A stretch of 64,000 bases of DNA from Pseudomonadales bacterium (GCA_024234815.1 JACKNO010000004.1:1-64000), one strand, 5' to 3'. Positions 45,062 through 54,313 are shown, counted from the stretch's first letter. The notes: a model not told the origin generated them from the letters alone. Translations and numbers: made by a program.

Positions 45062-46798
45062 ATGGCCACTGAAATCGTTATCACAGACCTCGTCAAGCAG
45101 TTCGGCGAGACCCGGGCGCTGGCGGGTATTTCAGCGCGTATACCGGGCGGTCGCCTCACCGGCCTGGTAGGTCCGGACGGCGCCGGCAAGACTACATTGA
45201 TGCGCTCGCTCGCGGCTTTGATGCTGCCCACGGCGGGCAGCATTACCGTGTGTGGTTATGACGTCGTGTCGCAGGCCGCAGAAATTCACGAAAACACCGG
45301 CTACATGCCCCAGCGCTTCGGCCTTTACGAAGATCTGACCGTGATCGAAAACATGCGGCTGTACGCGGATCTGCGCAAACTGGACGCGGGGCCCGATGGC
45401 GAGCTTTTTAACCGGTTGCTCGGTTTTACTGGCCTGGCTCCGTTCAAGGCGCGTCTGGCGGGAGCACTGTCGGGTGGCATGAAGCAGAAACTCGGTCTGG
45501 CCTGCGCTTTGATGGCCAGGCCCCGGGTGTTGTTGTTGGACGAGCCCAGCGTCGGGGTGGACCCGGTCAGCCGGCAGGACCTGTGGCAGATGGTACAGGA
45601 ACTCGTGGATGAGGGGATGGCCGTGGTGTGGTCAACCGCCTACCTCGACGAGGCGGAACGCTGCCAGGACGTTTTACTGCTGGACCAGGGCAGGATTGTC
45701 TACAACGGGCCGCCGCGCGAACTCACCGCGCGACTGGTGGGTCGCAGCTTTCTCATGACTGATATCCAGGGGAATCGGCGTGAAGCCTTGACCCGGGGCC
45801 TGCAGTTACCCAGCGTGCGCGACGGGGTTATACAGGGTGCGTCGGTGCGACTGGTGCTTGCCGAGGGCGCCGCCAGCGACGAAATCCAAACCCTGGCCGA
45901 CAGCTATCAGGCGCGATTGCAGCCGACTTCAGCACGCTTCGAAGATGCATTTATCGACCTGCTGGGCGGTGGCCCCGGCGGACTTTCTGCCATTGCCGCG
46001 AAGATGGCGCCACTGCCGCCGACCGACGGTGTGATGGTGCGCTGCCATGAACTGACCAAACGCTTTGGCGATTTCACCGCTACCGACAAGGTCAGTTTCG
46101 ATGTGCGACAGGGCGAGATCCTGGGTCTGCTCGGCCCCAATGGTGCCGGTAAGTCCACCACGTTCAAGATGCTGTGCGGCCTGCTCAAACCGACAGAGGG
46201 CCTCGCCGAGGTGGTCGGCCTGAACCTGCGTGACTCGCCGAGCGAGGTGAAGTTGCAGTTGGGCTACATGGCCCAGAAGTTCTCCCTGTATGGCCTGCTC
46301 TCAGTGCGCCAGAACCTCGAATTTTTTTCCGGGGTGTATGGTCTCAAGCGCAAGCTGCGCAGGGAGCGGGTGCAGGAGATGATCGAAGTGTTCGAACTTG
46401 CGGCGATTCTCGATAATTCCCCGGACGACATTCCGCTGGGGTTCAAGCAGCGCCTCGCGCTGGCCTGTGCCCTGATGCACCGGCCCCGCGTCCTGTTCCT
46501 GGACGAGCCCACATCCGGTGTGGACCCGCTTACCCGGCGCGAGTTCTGGACTCATATTACGGGCCTGGTCGGCAAGGGGGTGACGGTCATGGTAACCACC
46601 CACTTTATGGAGGAAGCCGAATATTGCGACCGCGTCGCCCTGGTGAACCGGGCGCAGCTTATCGCGCTTGATACCCCGGACCGGCTAAAGGCCATGGTGG
46701 CCGACGACGCACTGCCTGATCCCACCATGGAAGACGCGTTTATTCGACTGGTTGAACGCCAGAATGCCCTGGAAGACGCGCGGGAGCATGCGGCATGA
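45062..46798 (+). CDS. ybhF: Twin-ATPase ABC subunit of the YbhFSR exporter
   Basis: 578 residues, the same length as E. coli YbhF, with two complete ATPase cassettes. First: GPDGAGKTT, LSGGMKQKLGLACALM, LLLDEPSVGVD. Second: GPNGAGKST, PLGFKQRLALACAL (degenerate signature) and LFLDEPTSGVD, with TTHFMEEAEYCD. Exports xenobiotics with YbhS/YbhR; in E. coli the complex affects cefoperazone/chloramphenicol tolerance and Na+/Li+ efflux. The stop overlaps ybhS by 4 bp. Confidence 0.92.
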   Translation: MATEIVITDLVKQFGETRALAGISARIPGGRLTGLVGPDGAGKTTLMRSLAALMLPTAGSITVCGYDVVSQAAEIHENTGYMPQRFGLYEDLTVIENMRLYADLRKLDAGPDGELFNRLLGFTGLAPFKARLAGALSGGMKQKLGLACALMARPRVLLLDEPSVGVDPVSRQDLWQMVQELVDEGMAVVWSTAYLDEAERCQDVLLLDQGRIVYNGPPRELTARLVGRSFLMTDIQGNRREALTRGLQLPSVRDGVIQGASVRLVLAEGAASDEIQTLADSYQARLQPTSARFEDAFIDLLGGGPGGLSAIAAKMAPLPPTDGVMVRCHELTKRFGDFTATDKVSFDVRQGEILGLLGPNGAGKSTTFKMLCGLLKPTEGLAEVVGLNLRDSPSEVKLQLGYMAQKFSLYGLLSVRQNLEFFSGVYGLKRKLRRERVQEMIEVFELAAILDNSPDDIPLGFKQRLALACALMHRPRVLFLDEPTSGVDPLTRREFWTHITGLVGKGVTVMVTTHFMEEAEYCDRVALVNRAQLIALDTPDRLKAMVADDALPDPTMEDAFIRLVERQNALEDAREHAA

Positions 46799-47901
46799 GG
46801 CGACTGCGCGCGCTGCTCAGGAAGGAAGCCTATCAGGTTGTGCGCGACCCCGCCGCGCTGCTCATAGCCTTTGTACTGCCGCCGATTATGATGTTCCTGT
46901 ACGCCTTCGCCGTTTCCCTGGACGTGGAGGATGTGCGTGTCGGCGTGGTGCTTGAAAGCGATGGCGCCGCCGCCCAGAGCCTCGCGATGGCCTTCGACGC
47001 CACTCCTTTTTTGAGAGTGACCCCGACCCGCCACCGGGAGGAGGTAGAGGACAAACTGGTTTCCGGCAAGCTCAGGGCTTTCGCGGTGATCCCCGCGGAT
47101 TTCGAGAGCAGGCTGCTGGCCGGGCAGGGACTGGCGGCAATCCAGATTGTCACCGATGCCTCCAATCCGAACACCGCCAGTTTTACGGCGAATTACCTGC
47201 AGGGTGTTTTTTCGACCTGGCTGTCTTCAGCCGACAATACTGCGGGCTCGCCCGCGCGCCTGGAAGTTGAGCAACGCTTCTGGTTCAACCCGGAATTGCG
47301 CAGCAGGCAGGTGCTGGTGCCCGGCGCGATCGCAATTGTGATGACCATGATAGGCACACTGCTGACAGCCCTTGTGATGTCGCGCGAGTGGGAGCGGGGC
47401 ACCATGGAAGCTATTCTCGCCACGCCTGCCACCATGGGGGAAATTATTTTCAGCAAACTGCTGCCGTATTTTGTGCTTGGTGCTCTGGCGACAGCGGGCT
47501 GCGCTTTCCTGGCCGTGCAGTTTTTCGGCGTGCCGATGCAGGGTTCGTTTGCGGCGCTGATGCTTATCAGCGGCGTTTTCCTCGTCCCCGCCCTGGGCCA
47601 GGGCCTGCTGATCTCCACTCTGGCAAGAAACCAGTTTCTGGCATCGGAGTTGGCGGTACTGACGGGTTTCCTGCCCGCCTTCCTGCTGTCGGGCTTCCTG
47701 TTCGAGATCCAGAGCATGCCCTGGCTCATCCAGAAGATCACTTACATTATTCCGGCGCGATACTATGTTTCGAGCTTGCAGACGGTCTTTCTTGCTGGGG
47801 ATGTCTGGCCGGTATTCCTGCATGATATGGCGGGCATGATGGCTGTGGGCGCCGTATTTTTTGCGATCACGCTGCTCAAGTCCAACAAGAGACTCGGTTG
47901 A
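46795..47901 (+). CDS. ybhS: ABC-2 permease YbhS
   Basis: 368 residues. One N-terminal helix (LLIAFVLPPIMMFLYAFAVSL), a large periplasmic loop (ending near RSRQVLVPGAIA), and five C-terminal helices; EWERGTMEAILATPATMGEIIFSKLLPYF is the cytoplasmic ABC-coupling motif of ABC-2 permeases. Forms the membrane pore as a pair with YbhR. Starts inside ybhF's stop (ATGA); its own stop overlaps the ybhR ATG by one base. Confidence 0.9.
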   Translation: MRRLRALLRKEAYQVVRDPAALLIAFVLPPIMMFLYAFAVSLDVEDVRVGVVLESDGAAAQSLAMAFDATPFLRVTPTRHREEVEDKLVSGKLRAFAVIPADFESRLLAGQGLAAIQIVTDASNPNTASFTANYLQGVFSTWLSSADNTAGSPARLEVEQRFWFNPELRSRQVLVPGAIAIVMTMIGTLLTALVMSREWERGTMEAILATPATMGEIIFSKLLPYFVLGALATAGCAFLAVQFFGVPMQGSFAALMLISGVFLVPALGQGLLISTLARNQFLASELAVLTGFLPAFLLSGFLFEIQSMPWLIQKITYIIPARYYVSSLQTVFLAGDVWPVFLHDMAGMMAVGAVFFAITLLKSNKRLG

Positions 47902-49010
47902 TGCTGGATCGACTGCTGGCGTCAAGCGTCAAGGAGATACTCCTGTTCTGGCGGGACCCGCGTTCCCGCTCAGCACTGTTTGCCATGCCGATAATGCAGG
48001 TAGTCATATTTGGCCTGGCAGCAACGCTGGAAGTGCGCCATGTAGACCTTGCCATTATCAATGAGGACAGCGGGCGCTGGTCGCAGGAACTGATCAGCCG
48101 GGTCGAGTCGGCCAGTTTTATGGGCAGCACCGCTCACTTCGACAGTGTGGCGCAGTTTACCGGCAGCCTGGAAAGACGAGAGGTATTGCTGGGCCTGCAT
48201 TTCCCGGCGGATTTTTCCCGGAATATCGTTGCCGGTCGGCCAGCGTCGGTGCAGTTGATTGTCGATGGTCGACGGGCCAATGCCGGCCAGGTGACTGCCT
48301 CCTACGTGCGGGACATTGCCGCCGGACTCGGTATGGAACTTGCTGGTATGGAACCCCAGTTCGTAAATCCGCCACAGGCGGCGGTGCGCCACTGGTTCAA
48401 CCCCAATCTGTACTTCCGCTGGTTTATGGTGCCCAACCTGGCCGCCAGCCTGTCCATGATGATCGCCTTGCTGATAACGTCGCTGTCTATCGCCCGCGAG
48501 CGCGAACTGGGCACCTTCGACCAGTTGCTGGTTTCTCCCAGCACTCCTCTGGAGATTATCGCGAGCAAAATCGTGCCCGCGTTACTCGCCGGGAGTATTG
48601 TCGGGATCATTATCACCGCTATCGCGGTGTTTGGTTTTGGCGTTCCCTTTTACGGCAATCTGTTTCTGCTGTTTGGCGCCATGCTTCCCTACCTCGTTTC
48701 CGTGGTAGGGGTTGGCCTGGTGATTTCATCGATGGTAAAAACCCAGCAGCAGGCCGTTCTCGGCCTGTTCTTCGTGATGATACCGATGATGGTGATCTCG
48801 GGATTTGCCACTCCTGTGGAGAACATGCCGCTGTGGCTGCAGTATATTGCCGAGGCCAGCCCATTGAAGCATTTTCTGATTATTGTGCAGGGCTCGTTTC
48901 TCAAGTCGATGCCTGCGGCGGATGTGTGGAGCAATGTCTGGCCCATGCTCGTCATCGGGGCTGTTACCCTGACCACCGCCACGCTATTCGTGCAGCGGCG
49001 CCTGCAGTAG
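47901..49010 (+). CDS. ybhR: ABC-2 permease YbhR
   Basis: 369 residues from ATG 47901 (a TTG lies 3 nt earlier). Same topology as YbhS: helix near FAMPIMQVVIFGLAA, a periplasmic loop, and C-terminal helices with ARERELGTFDQLLVSPSTPLEIIASKIVP as coupling motif and ATPVENMPLWLQYIAEASPLKHFLII near the end. Low sequence identity with YbhS by eye, as in E. coli. Last gene of the operon. The next gene converges 34 bp later; GGGCCTCAGGCCC (49015 on) may fold but has no T-run. Confidence 0.9.
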   Translation: MLDRLLASSVKEILLFWRDPRSRSALFAMPIMQVVIFGLAATLEVRHVDLAIINEDSGRWSQELISRVESASFMGSTAHFDSVAQFTGSLERREVLLGLHFPADFSRNIVAGRPASVQLIVDGRRANAGQVTASYVRDIAAGLGMELAGMEPQFVNPPQAAVRHWFNPNLYFRWFMVPNLAASLSMMIALLITSLSIARERELGTFDQLLVSPSTPLEIIASKIVPALLAGSIVGIIITAIAVFGFGVPFYGNLFLLFGAMLPYLVSVVGVGLVISSMVKTQQQAVLGLFFVMIPMMVISGFATPVENMPLWLQYIAEASPLKHFLIIVQGSFLKSMPAADVWSNVWPMLVIGAVTLTTATLFVQRRLQ

Positions 49011-49044
49011 GGACGGGCCTCAGGCCCACGTTGCATCGGGGCAA

Positions 49045-50544
49045 TTAGCCTGCCTCGATATCATCCAGTGGGAATATCGGCCGCCGGACTTTCTGGAAAG
49101 CCAGCTCACTATAGTCTGAAGTGCACACACCGGTACCCGCGCATTCGACGACGCCCCGGGCGAGCGCGCCGAGCCCTGCGCGCCAGTGCACACGGCTTTT
49201 CAACATCACGAAACGGTGGTGTTGCGGCGCCATGCCCACGGCAGTGAAAGCTGCCATGTCGTGTGGCTCCACGTGCTTCGAAATCACGACGATGCGAACC
49301 CTGCCGGTGTCCAGCACCGCGGTGGGCCCCATGTCATTCAACTCGCCGCGAGACATCGGGCCCAGGTTGTAATAGCGGCCGTCACATAGCAGGCGTACCC
49401 GGCCGCTGACCAGGCGCGGCTTGCCCCGCAGTCCGATGGCGGGCATATCCAGCTTGCCGCCCAGTGACACGGTCACTTCGGCGCCGACCCCCGCTGCCAT
49501 CATCTGCCGAACCGCGTCGGGATCGAATATCGCGAAAGCGACAACGTCATCCAGTCCGGCATCGAGGATTGCCCCCAATACCGTCATCGTATCCATGGTT
49601 CCGCCGGAGGCGCAGTTATCACAGTGATCGAGCAACACTATCGGGCCGCCACTGGCCTCGCCGTCCATGGCAAGCCCCTGTGCCTCTGCGAGGGACTCTG
49701 CCAGCGGCTGTGGCTGGTAGACAAAATCACCTCGCGCCGCCCAGGCCATGTCGAGCAATTCATCGCACCAACGCCTGGCGGAGCCCGGGTCATTCTCGGT
49801 GACCACTACCGCCGCAAGCCCAGCGTATTCGATGTCTGCGTTGGGGAAGCCCACGAACACGGTCGCGCTCAGGGCGCCTTGCGCCTCGATTTCCCTGCAG
49901 CGCTCCTGCAGCATGCGATTGGGCCCGTCTGCCGTGCCCTGGCGCATGACATGGGGGAGCATGGGCCTTCGCCCCCAGGCCATGGTCGGGGTCGACCGCC
50001 CCTGCAATAAGGCCAATAGCGGCCGCCCGGCGCGCAGGCCGGTTTCATACATGTCCACGTGGGGATAGGTCTGGTAGCCTGCCAGGGTGGTGGCGTGCCG
50101 GCCCATGGCGTCGTAGAGGTTGGTGTGCATATCCAGCGCCACGCCTACTGGCAAATCCGGTGCAATAGTACGCAAGCGTCTGAGCAACTCACCCTCACCG
50201 TCATCGTAGCTGCGCGTCACCATGGCGCCGTGCAGATCCAGCAGCAGGCCGTCGCAACCCGCGGCAACGGCGTCGCAGATGCGGCCGGCCATATGTTCGA
50301 ACGCCTCGTCCTCCACCGGTCCGCTGGGCCAGGCATTTCCGAGTACGGCGATCGTGAAATCGGCGCCGGCGGTTTCGGCAATTTTCACAAACGCCGCGAT
50401 GGCCGAGCCGGTGCCGCGGCACGCAGCCAGCGCCTCATCACCAGACGGCGGAATGCCGCCATTGGGAGAAAACCGGGCCAGCGGCGTGGGCACCGGTGAA
50501 AAAGTGTTGGTTTCGTGTTTCATCTGGGCGAGGACCAGTTTCAT
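49045..50544 (-). CDS. M81-family metallopeptidase (MlrC-like)
   Basis: 499 residues from MKLVLAQMKHETNTFSP at 50544; an upstream in-frame ATG at 50571 has no ribosome site. The N-terminus MKHETNTFSP(V) is the family hallmark, with likely metal ligands in GLLLDLHGAMV and GVALDMHTNLYDAM (LDxH motifs), VLLDHCDNCASGGT and VVVISKHVEPHD at the C-terminal MlrC domain. MlrC cleaves linear microcystin intermediates in sphingomonads, but most homologues have other, unknown peptide or amide substrates. Monocistronic, between convergent ybhR and the tRNA. Confidence 0.87.
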   Translation of the reverse strand: MKLVLAQMKHETNTFSPVPTPLARFSPNGGIPPSGDEALAACRGTGSAIAAFVKIAETAGADFTIAVLGNAWPSGPVEDEAFEHMAGRICDAVAAGCDGLLLDLHGAMVTRSYDDGEGELLRRLRTIAPDLPVGVALDMHTNLYDAMGRHATTLAGYQTYPHVDMYETGLRAGRPLLALLQGRSTPTMAWGRRPMLPHVMRQGTADGPNRMLQERCREIEAQGALSATVFVGFPNADIEYAGLAAVVVTENDPGSARRWCDELLDMAWAARGDFVYQPQPLAESLAEAQGLAMDGEASGGPIVLLDHCDNCASGGTMDTMTVLGAILDAGLDDVVAFAIFDPDAVRQMMAAGVGAEVTVSLGGKLDMPAIGLRGKPRLVSGRVRLLCDGRYYNLGPMSRGELNDMGPTAVLDTGRVRIVVISKHVEPHDMAAFTAVGMAPQHHRFVMLKSRVHWRAGLGALARGVVECAGTGVCTSDYSELAFQKVRRPIFPLDDIEAG

Positions 50545-50781
50545 GGGCGGTATACCCGGCGTGCTTTGCATGTACCAAAGTGCGCGTTCTTCGGTTGGGG
50601 CACGTTGACGGCGGATACTTCAGTCATGGCAAAAACGTCTTCTCTGGAGATCTTCCAAGTCTAGTCCAGGAAGTATTGTTGCGCAGCACGCTGGATAAGG
50701 CGGTGATACGGGGACTGGGGGCGGCAGCGTGACAGCTTTTCACAGCGCGCGCAGGCACGATGATTCAGGTGGTTATGAAGT

Positions 50782-50868
50782 TGGTACCGGAGGCCGGACT
50801 CGAACCGGCACGCTTTTAAGGGCGGGGGATTTTGAATCCCCTGTGTCTACCAATTTCACCACTCCGGC
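50782..50868 (-). tRNA. tRNA-Leu(CAA), CCA encoded
   Basis: 87 nt including the encoded CCA. Acceptor GCCGGAG pairs with CTCCGGT, with a first pair G1-U72. D arm contains GAAATTGGTAGAC; anticodon stem GGGGA/TCCCC with loop TTCAAAA, anticodon CAA (reads UUG); long variable arm CGC...GCG; T arm GCCGG/CCGGC with TTCGAGT. All bacterial class II Leu features are present. Confidence 0.97.
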
Positions 50869-50912
50869 ACAGAGAGGATAGAGCGGTTGACCCCGCCCCT
50901 GGAGAGCGCGCG

Positions 50913-50940
50913 ATTATAGCAACAGGCGGTTAAACTTCAA
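50913..50940 (-). promoter_or_regulatory. Promoter of tRNA-Leu
   Basis: On the minus strand: -35 TTGAAG (50940-50935), 16-bp spacer, -10 TATAAT (50918-50913), followed by a GC-rich discriminator CGCGCGC, typical of stringently controlled stable-RNA promoters. The start would be about 38 nt before the mature tRNA end. Confidence 0.82.
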
Positions 50941-51063
50941 TAAGTTTTCCTTAACCCGACCGCGGTTTGGCTGTAAACTTCGCGCCGGTCCTGACGTGGG
51001 CCGGTAATTCACAATTCGCCCCCTCACAGGACACGCGATCTGAGTACCCAAGGAGAAAAGAGA

Positions 51064-51318
51064 ATGGCTATGAAATTGGTTAAGAAAACAGACGAATACA
51101 GCATTTACCTGCGCGGCGACAAGCGTTACGCGGTGGAAGACGCCGGCAAGAAGCCTGTCAATGGCGAAGAGAAAGTGCGCATTCTGGTGGCGGAAGAGCT
51201 GCTCAAGGTAGCCGCGGCTCCCAAGAAAGAAGAGCCCGTAGCCGAAGAGGCGCCCGCTGAAGACGCAGCCGAAGAAGCAGCGCCTGCGGAAGACGCCCCT
51301 GCAGAGGAAGAAAAGTAA
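51064..51318 (+). CDS. Small acidic protein with Ala/Glu/Pro tail, function unknown
   Basis: 84 residues. CCAAGGAG stands 8-10 nt before the ATG and the terminator follows, so expression is well supported. The N-terminal half is a compact basic domain (MKLVKKTDEYSIYLRGDKRYAVEDAGKKPVNGEEKVRILVAEELLK), the C-terminal half a low-complexity acidic tail (EEPVAEEAPAEDAAEEAAPAED). I recognise no family with certainty. Possibly binds a basic partner such as a ribosomal protein or chaperone. Stands between the tRNA and queA. Confidence 0.78.
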   Translation: MAMKLVKKTDEYSIYLRGDKRYAVEDAGKKPVNGEEKVRILVAEELLKVAAAPKKEEPVAEEAPAEDAAEEAAPAEDAPAEEEK

Positions 51319-51339
51319 GCCGCTCCGCGGTTTAATTGA

Positions 51340-51362
51340 GCCGACCCCTGGTCGGCTTTTTT
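51340..51362 (+). terminator. Rho-independent terminator after the small acidic gene
   Basis: Stem GCCGACC/GGTCGGC (51340-51346 with 51350-51356), loop CCT, then six T (51357-51362). Strong. It ends only 14 nt before the queA start. Confidence 0.92.
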
Positions 51363-51376
51363 ATCTTCTGTCCCCG

Positions 51377-52447
51377 ATGCAACGTACCGATTTCAGTTAC
51401 GACCTCCCGCCGCAGCTCATAGCCCAGCACCCACCGGCCGAGCGCGGTGCCAGCCGCCTGTTGTGCCTGGAAGGCGCGAGCGGCGGGATTGGTCACCACC
51501 AGTTTGGCGAGCTTCCTGATTTTCTCAATGCCGATGATTTGCTGGTGTTCAACAATACCAGGGTCATCCCCGCGCGCCTGTGGGGCCAGAAGGCGACGGG
51601 CGGCAGGGTCGAGATTCTTATTGAACGACTTGCGGGACACCACCATGCGCTTGCCCATATACGTGCCAGCAAGTCCCCCAGGGCGGGCACGATTATCCAA
51701 TTGAGCGCGGGGGAGGGCGAGGCGCCCGGCCCCTATAGTCTCACCGTTACCGGCCGGGAGGGCGCACTTTTCCAGTTGTCCTCCGAGGAGGGGGAACCTC
51801 TGCCGTCGATCCTGCAGGCCATAGGTCACATGCCCCTGCCGCCCTATATTGAGCGGGCGGATGAAATCTCCGACCAGGAGCGTTACCAGACCGTGTATGC
51901 CCAGCGCGATGGCGCGGTGGCCGCGCCGACAGCCGGGCTGCATTTCAGCGAGGCGCTGCTGTCCCGGCTGGATCAGCGGGGAATCCGGCGGGCAACTGTT
52001 ACCCTGCATGTTGGAGCGGGTACGTTCCAGCCAGTTCGCGCGGACCGGGTGGAAGACCACGTCATGCACGCCGAGTACCTGGAGGTGGATGAGTCAGTCT
52101 GTGCAGCGGTACGGGAAACCCGCAAACGCGGAGGCCGGGTGGTAGCGGTGGGAACCACGGCCGTGCGCTGCCTGGAAACTGCAAGTAACAGCAGGGGCGA
52201 CATCGAGCCCTTTCAGGGTGACACCGATATTTTTATCTTTCCCGGCTATCGCTTTCGCAATGTCGACGCGATGGTGACCAACTTCCACCTGCCCGAATCC
52301 ACGCTGTTGATGCTGGTGAGCGCATTCGCCGGCAGGGGGCATATAATGGCAGCCTACGCAGAAGCAATCAGGGCTGGCTATCGGTTTTTCAGCTACGGTG
52401 ATGCCATGTTTATTACAGCGAATCCCAACGCAGGCAATTCACCATGA
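51377..52447 (+). CDS. queA: S-adenosylmethionine:tRNA ribosyltransferase-isomerase
   Basis: 356 residues. Family sequence MQRTDFSYDLPPQLIAQHP at the start, then NNTRVIPARLWG, MPLPPYIERADEISDQERYQTVYA, GAVAAPTAGLHFS, THVGAGTFQPV-like (VTLHVGAGTFQPVR), TNFHLPESTLLMLVSAFAG and AGYRFFSYGDAMFI. QueA makes epoxyqueuosine on tRNA with SAM as ribosyl donor. No ribosome site is visible before the ATG. The 3' end overlaps tgt by 4 bp. Confidence 0.97.
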   Translation: MQRTDFSYDLPPQLIAQHPPAERGASRLLCLEGASGGIGHHQFGELPDFLNADDLLVFNNTRVIPARLWGQKATGGRVEILIERLAGHHHALAHIRASKSPRAGTIIQLSAGEGEAPGPYSLTVTGREGALFQLSSEEGEPLPSILQAIGHMPLPPYIERADEISDQERYQTVYAQRDGAVAAPTAGLHFSEALLSRLDQRGIRRATVTLHVGAGTFQPVRADRVEDHVMHAEYLEVDESVCAAVRETRKRGGRVVAVGTTAVRCLETASNSRGDIEPFQGDTDIFIFPGYRFRNVDAMVTNFHLPESTLLMLVSAFAGRGHIMAAYAEAIRAGYRFFSYGDAMFITANPNAGNSP

Positions 52448-53565
52448 GTCAGCCCTGTCGCATGCAATTTGAGCACACGGCCAGCGATGGCCAGGCACGC
52501 CGCGGGCGCCTCGTGTTTCCGCGGGGAATCGTGGAAACGCCGGCCTTTATGCCGGTCGGTACCTACGGCACGGTCAAAGGCATGTTGCCCAGGGATATTC
52601 GAGCGATAGATGCGCAGATCATTCTGGGTAACACGTTTCACCTGTGGTTGCGTCCCGGCACGGACATCATCGAGCAGCACGGTGACCTGCACGACTTCAT
52701 GGGCTGGGACGGCCCCATCCTCACCGACTCCGGCGGTTTCCAGGTGTTCAGCCTGGGCGCAATGCGCAAGATTTCCGAGGCGGGCGTAAAGTTCCAGTCT
52801 CCGGTGGACGGCTCGAAGGTGTTTCTCGACCCGGAGACCTCGATGGCGATCCAGCGCAGCCTCGGCGCCGATATTGTCATGATTTTCGACGAATGTACGC
52901 CTTACCCGGCAACCGAAGCGCAGGCACGGCAATCCATGGAGCTGTCACTGCGCTGGGCGGCCCGTAGCAAGGCGGCGCATGGTGACAGCAATGCCGCCCT
53001 GTTCGGAATAGTCCAGGGCGGGATGTTCCCCGGCTTGCGCAGCGAGTCACTGGCCGGCCTGCGGGACATCGGCTTTGATGGTTATGCGATCGGCGGCCTG
53101 TCGGTGGGAGAGCCCAAGGACGAAATGCTGCATGTACTCGATGCGCTGCAGTACGAGTTGCCGGAGGATAAACCGCGTTACCTGATGGGGGTGGGTACCC
53201 CGGCCGACCTGCTGGAGGGGGTGCGCAGGGGTGTCGATATGTTCGATTGTGTCATGCCCACTCGCAACGCCCGCAACGGTCACATCTTTACTTCCCGCGG
53301 CGTGCTCAAGCTGCGCAACAGTCGCCACAAGACGGATATCGCGCCGCTTGACGATTCCTGCGACTGTTACACCTGCCAGAATTTCAGTCGCGCCTATCTG
53401 CATCACCTGGACAAGTGCGGGGAAATTCTCGGCTCGCAGCTCAATACCATCCACAACCTGCGTTTTTACCAGCGCCATATGGCGGACATTCGCGAAGCGA
53501 TCGCAGGGCAACGCCTCGAAGAGTTTGCCAGCAAGTTCTACGAGCAACAGGCGCTCGGGGTCTGA
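52444..53565 (+). CDS. tgt: tRNA-guanine transglycosylase
   Basis: 373 residues. Catalytic and binding segments: LTDSGGFQVFSL, IFDECTPYPAT, FGIVQGGMFPGLRSES, GGLSVGEPKDEM, PTRNARNGHIF; zinc site CDCYTCQNFSRAYLHH (Cys, Cys, Cys, His). Exchanges G34 for preQ1 in tRNA-Asp/Asn/His/Tyr, feeding QueA upstream in the pathway. In many gammaproteobacteria yajC-secD-secF follow; here a Nudix gene comes next. Confidence 0.97.
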   Translation: MSQPCRMQFEHTASDGQARRGRLVFPRGIVETPAFMPVGTYGTVKGMLPRDIRAIDAQIILGNTFHLWLRPGTDIIEQHGDLHDFMGWDGPILTDSGGFQVFSLGAMRKISEAGVKFQSPVDGSKVFLDPETSMAIQRSLGADIVMIFDECTPYPATEAQARQSMELSLRWAARSKAAHGDSNAALFGIVQGGMFPGLRSESLAGLRDIGFDGYAIGGLSVGEPKDEMLHVLDALQYELPEDKPRYLMGVGTPADLLEGVRRGVDMFDCVMPTRNARNGHIFTSRGVLKLRNSRHKTDIAPLDDSCDCYTCQNFSRAYLHHLDKCGEILGSQLNTIHNLRFYQRHMADIREAIAGQRLEEFASKFYEQQALGV

Positions 53566-53701
53566 TGTATACCCTGTCCTGTCGCGTGTCTGATTCAAGG
53601 CTTGAGCAGGTGCGGGCGGCAGTAGAGCCCTTCAGGGCTACCTGTCCCCGCGAGGCGCCCGCGCGGCATGAACGCAAACCGGATGCGGAGTTGCGGAACG
53701 G

Positions 53702-54313
53702 GTGAATTCCTCCGAGGCTATCTTCCGACGACTGGAAACGGAACTGCCACTGGCGGGGCAGAGCTGGAACGGCCTGGCGGGACAGCGCCTGGAGGCGGCG
53801 GTGCTGGTTGCCCTGACCTGCGAGTCCGTGCCCCAGGTCATACTCGGGCGCAGGGCAATGCATCTGCCGCTGCATCCCGGCGAGGTGGCGTTTCCGGGCG
53901 GCAAGCGCGAACCGGAGGACACAACACCCTGGCTGACCGCCCTGCGAGAGGCGCAGGAAGAGGTCGGTATCGGGCCGCGCCTGGTGTACGCGCTGGGCGA
54001 GCTGTCGCCATTGGTCACGCGCAGCGGCTTCGAGGTGCATCCCTGCGTGGCCAGGGTGCCAGCTGGCCTGGCGCTGGCGGCGGATCCTGCGGAATTCGAC
54101 AGCGTCTTCCTGTCGCCGCTGCAGGTGTTTGCCGATCGTGAACTGTTCCGATTGGAGGCCATGTCAGACGGCCGCCAGATGCGAATGGTGCCGCATTACC
54201 AGTTGGGGCAGGACAATATCTGGGGAGTGACGGCCGCCGTTCTGGCGCAGCTGGCAAACCTGGTATTCGATGCGGGACTTGATTTGCGGGGCTACCAGAC
54301 GCTCAAAGCCTGA
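53702..54313 (+). CDS. Nudix CoA pyrophosphatase-like hydrolase
   Basis: 203 residues starting at GTG 53702. LPLHPGEVAFPGGKREPEDTT is the UPF0035/CoA-pyrophosphatase signature, followed by ALREAQEEVGIGP as the Nudix box (glutamates REAQEEVG present). The C-terminal helix region ends VFDAGLDLRGYQTL. The enzyme would split CoA into phosphopantetheine and ADP. Confidence in substrate moderate; the fold is sure. 136 bp after tgt with no clear terminator. Confidence 0.87.
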   Translation: MNSSEAIFRRLETELPLAGQSWNGLAGQRLEAAVLVALTCESVPQVILGRRAMHLPLHPGEVAFPGGKREPEDTTPWLTALREAQEEVGIGPRLVYALGELSPLVTRSGFEVHPCVARVPAGLALAADPAEFDSVFLSPLQVFADRELFRLEAMSDGRQMRMVPHYQLGQDNIWGVTAAVLAQLANLVFDAGLDLRGYQTLKA

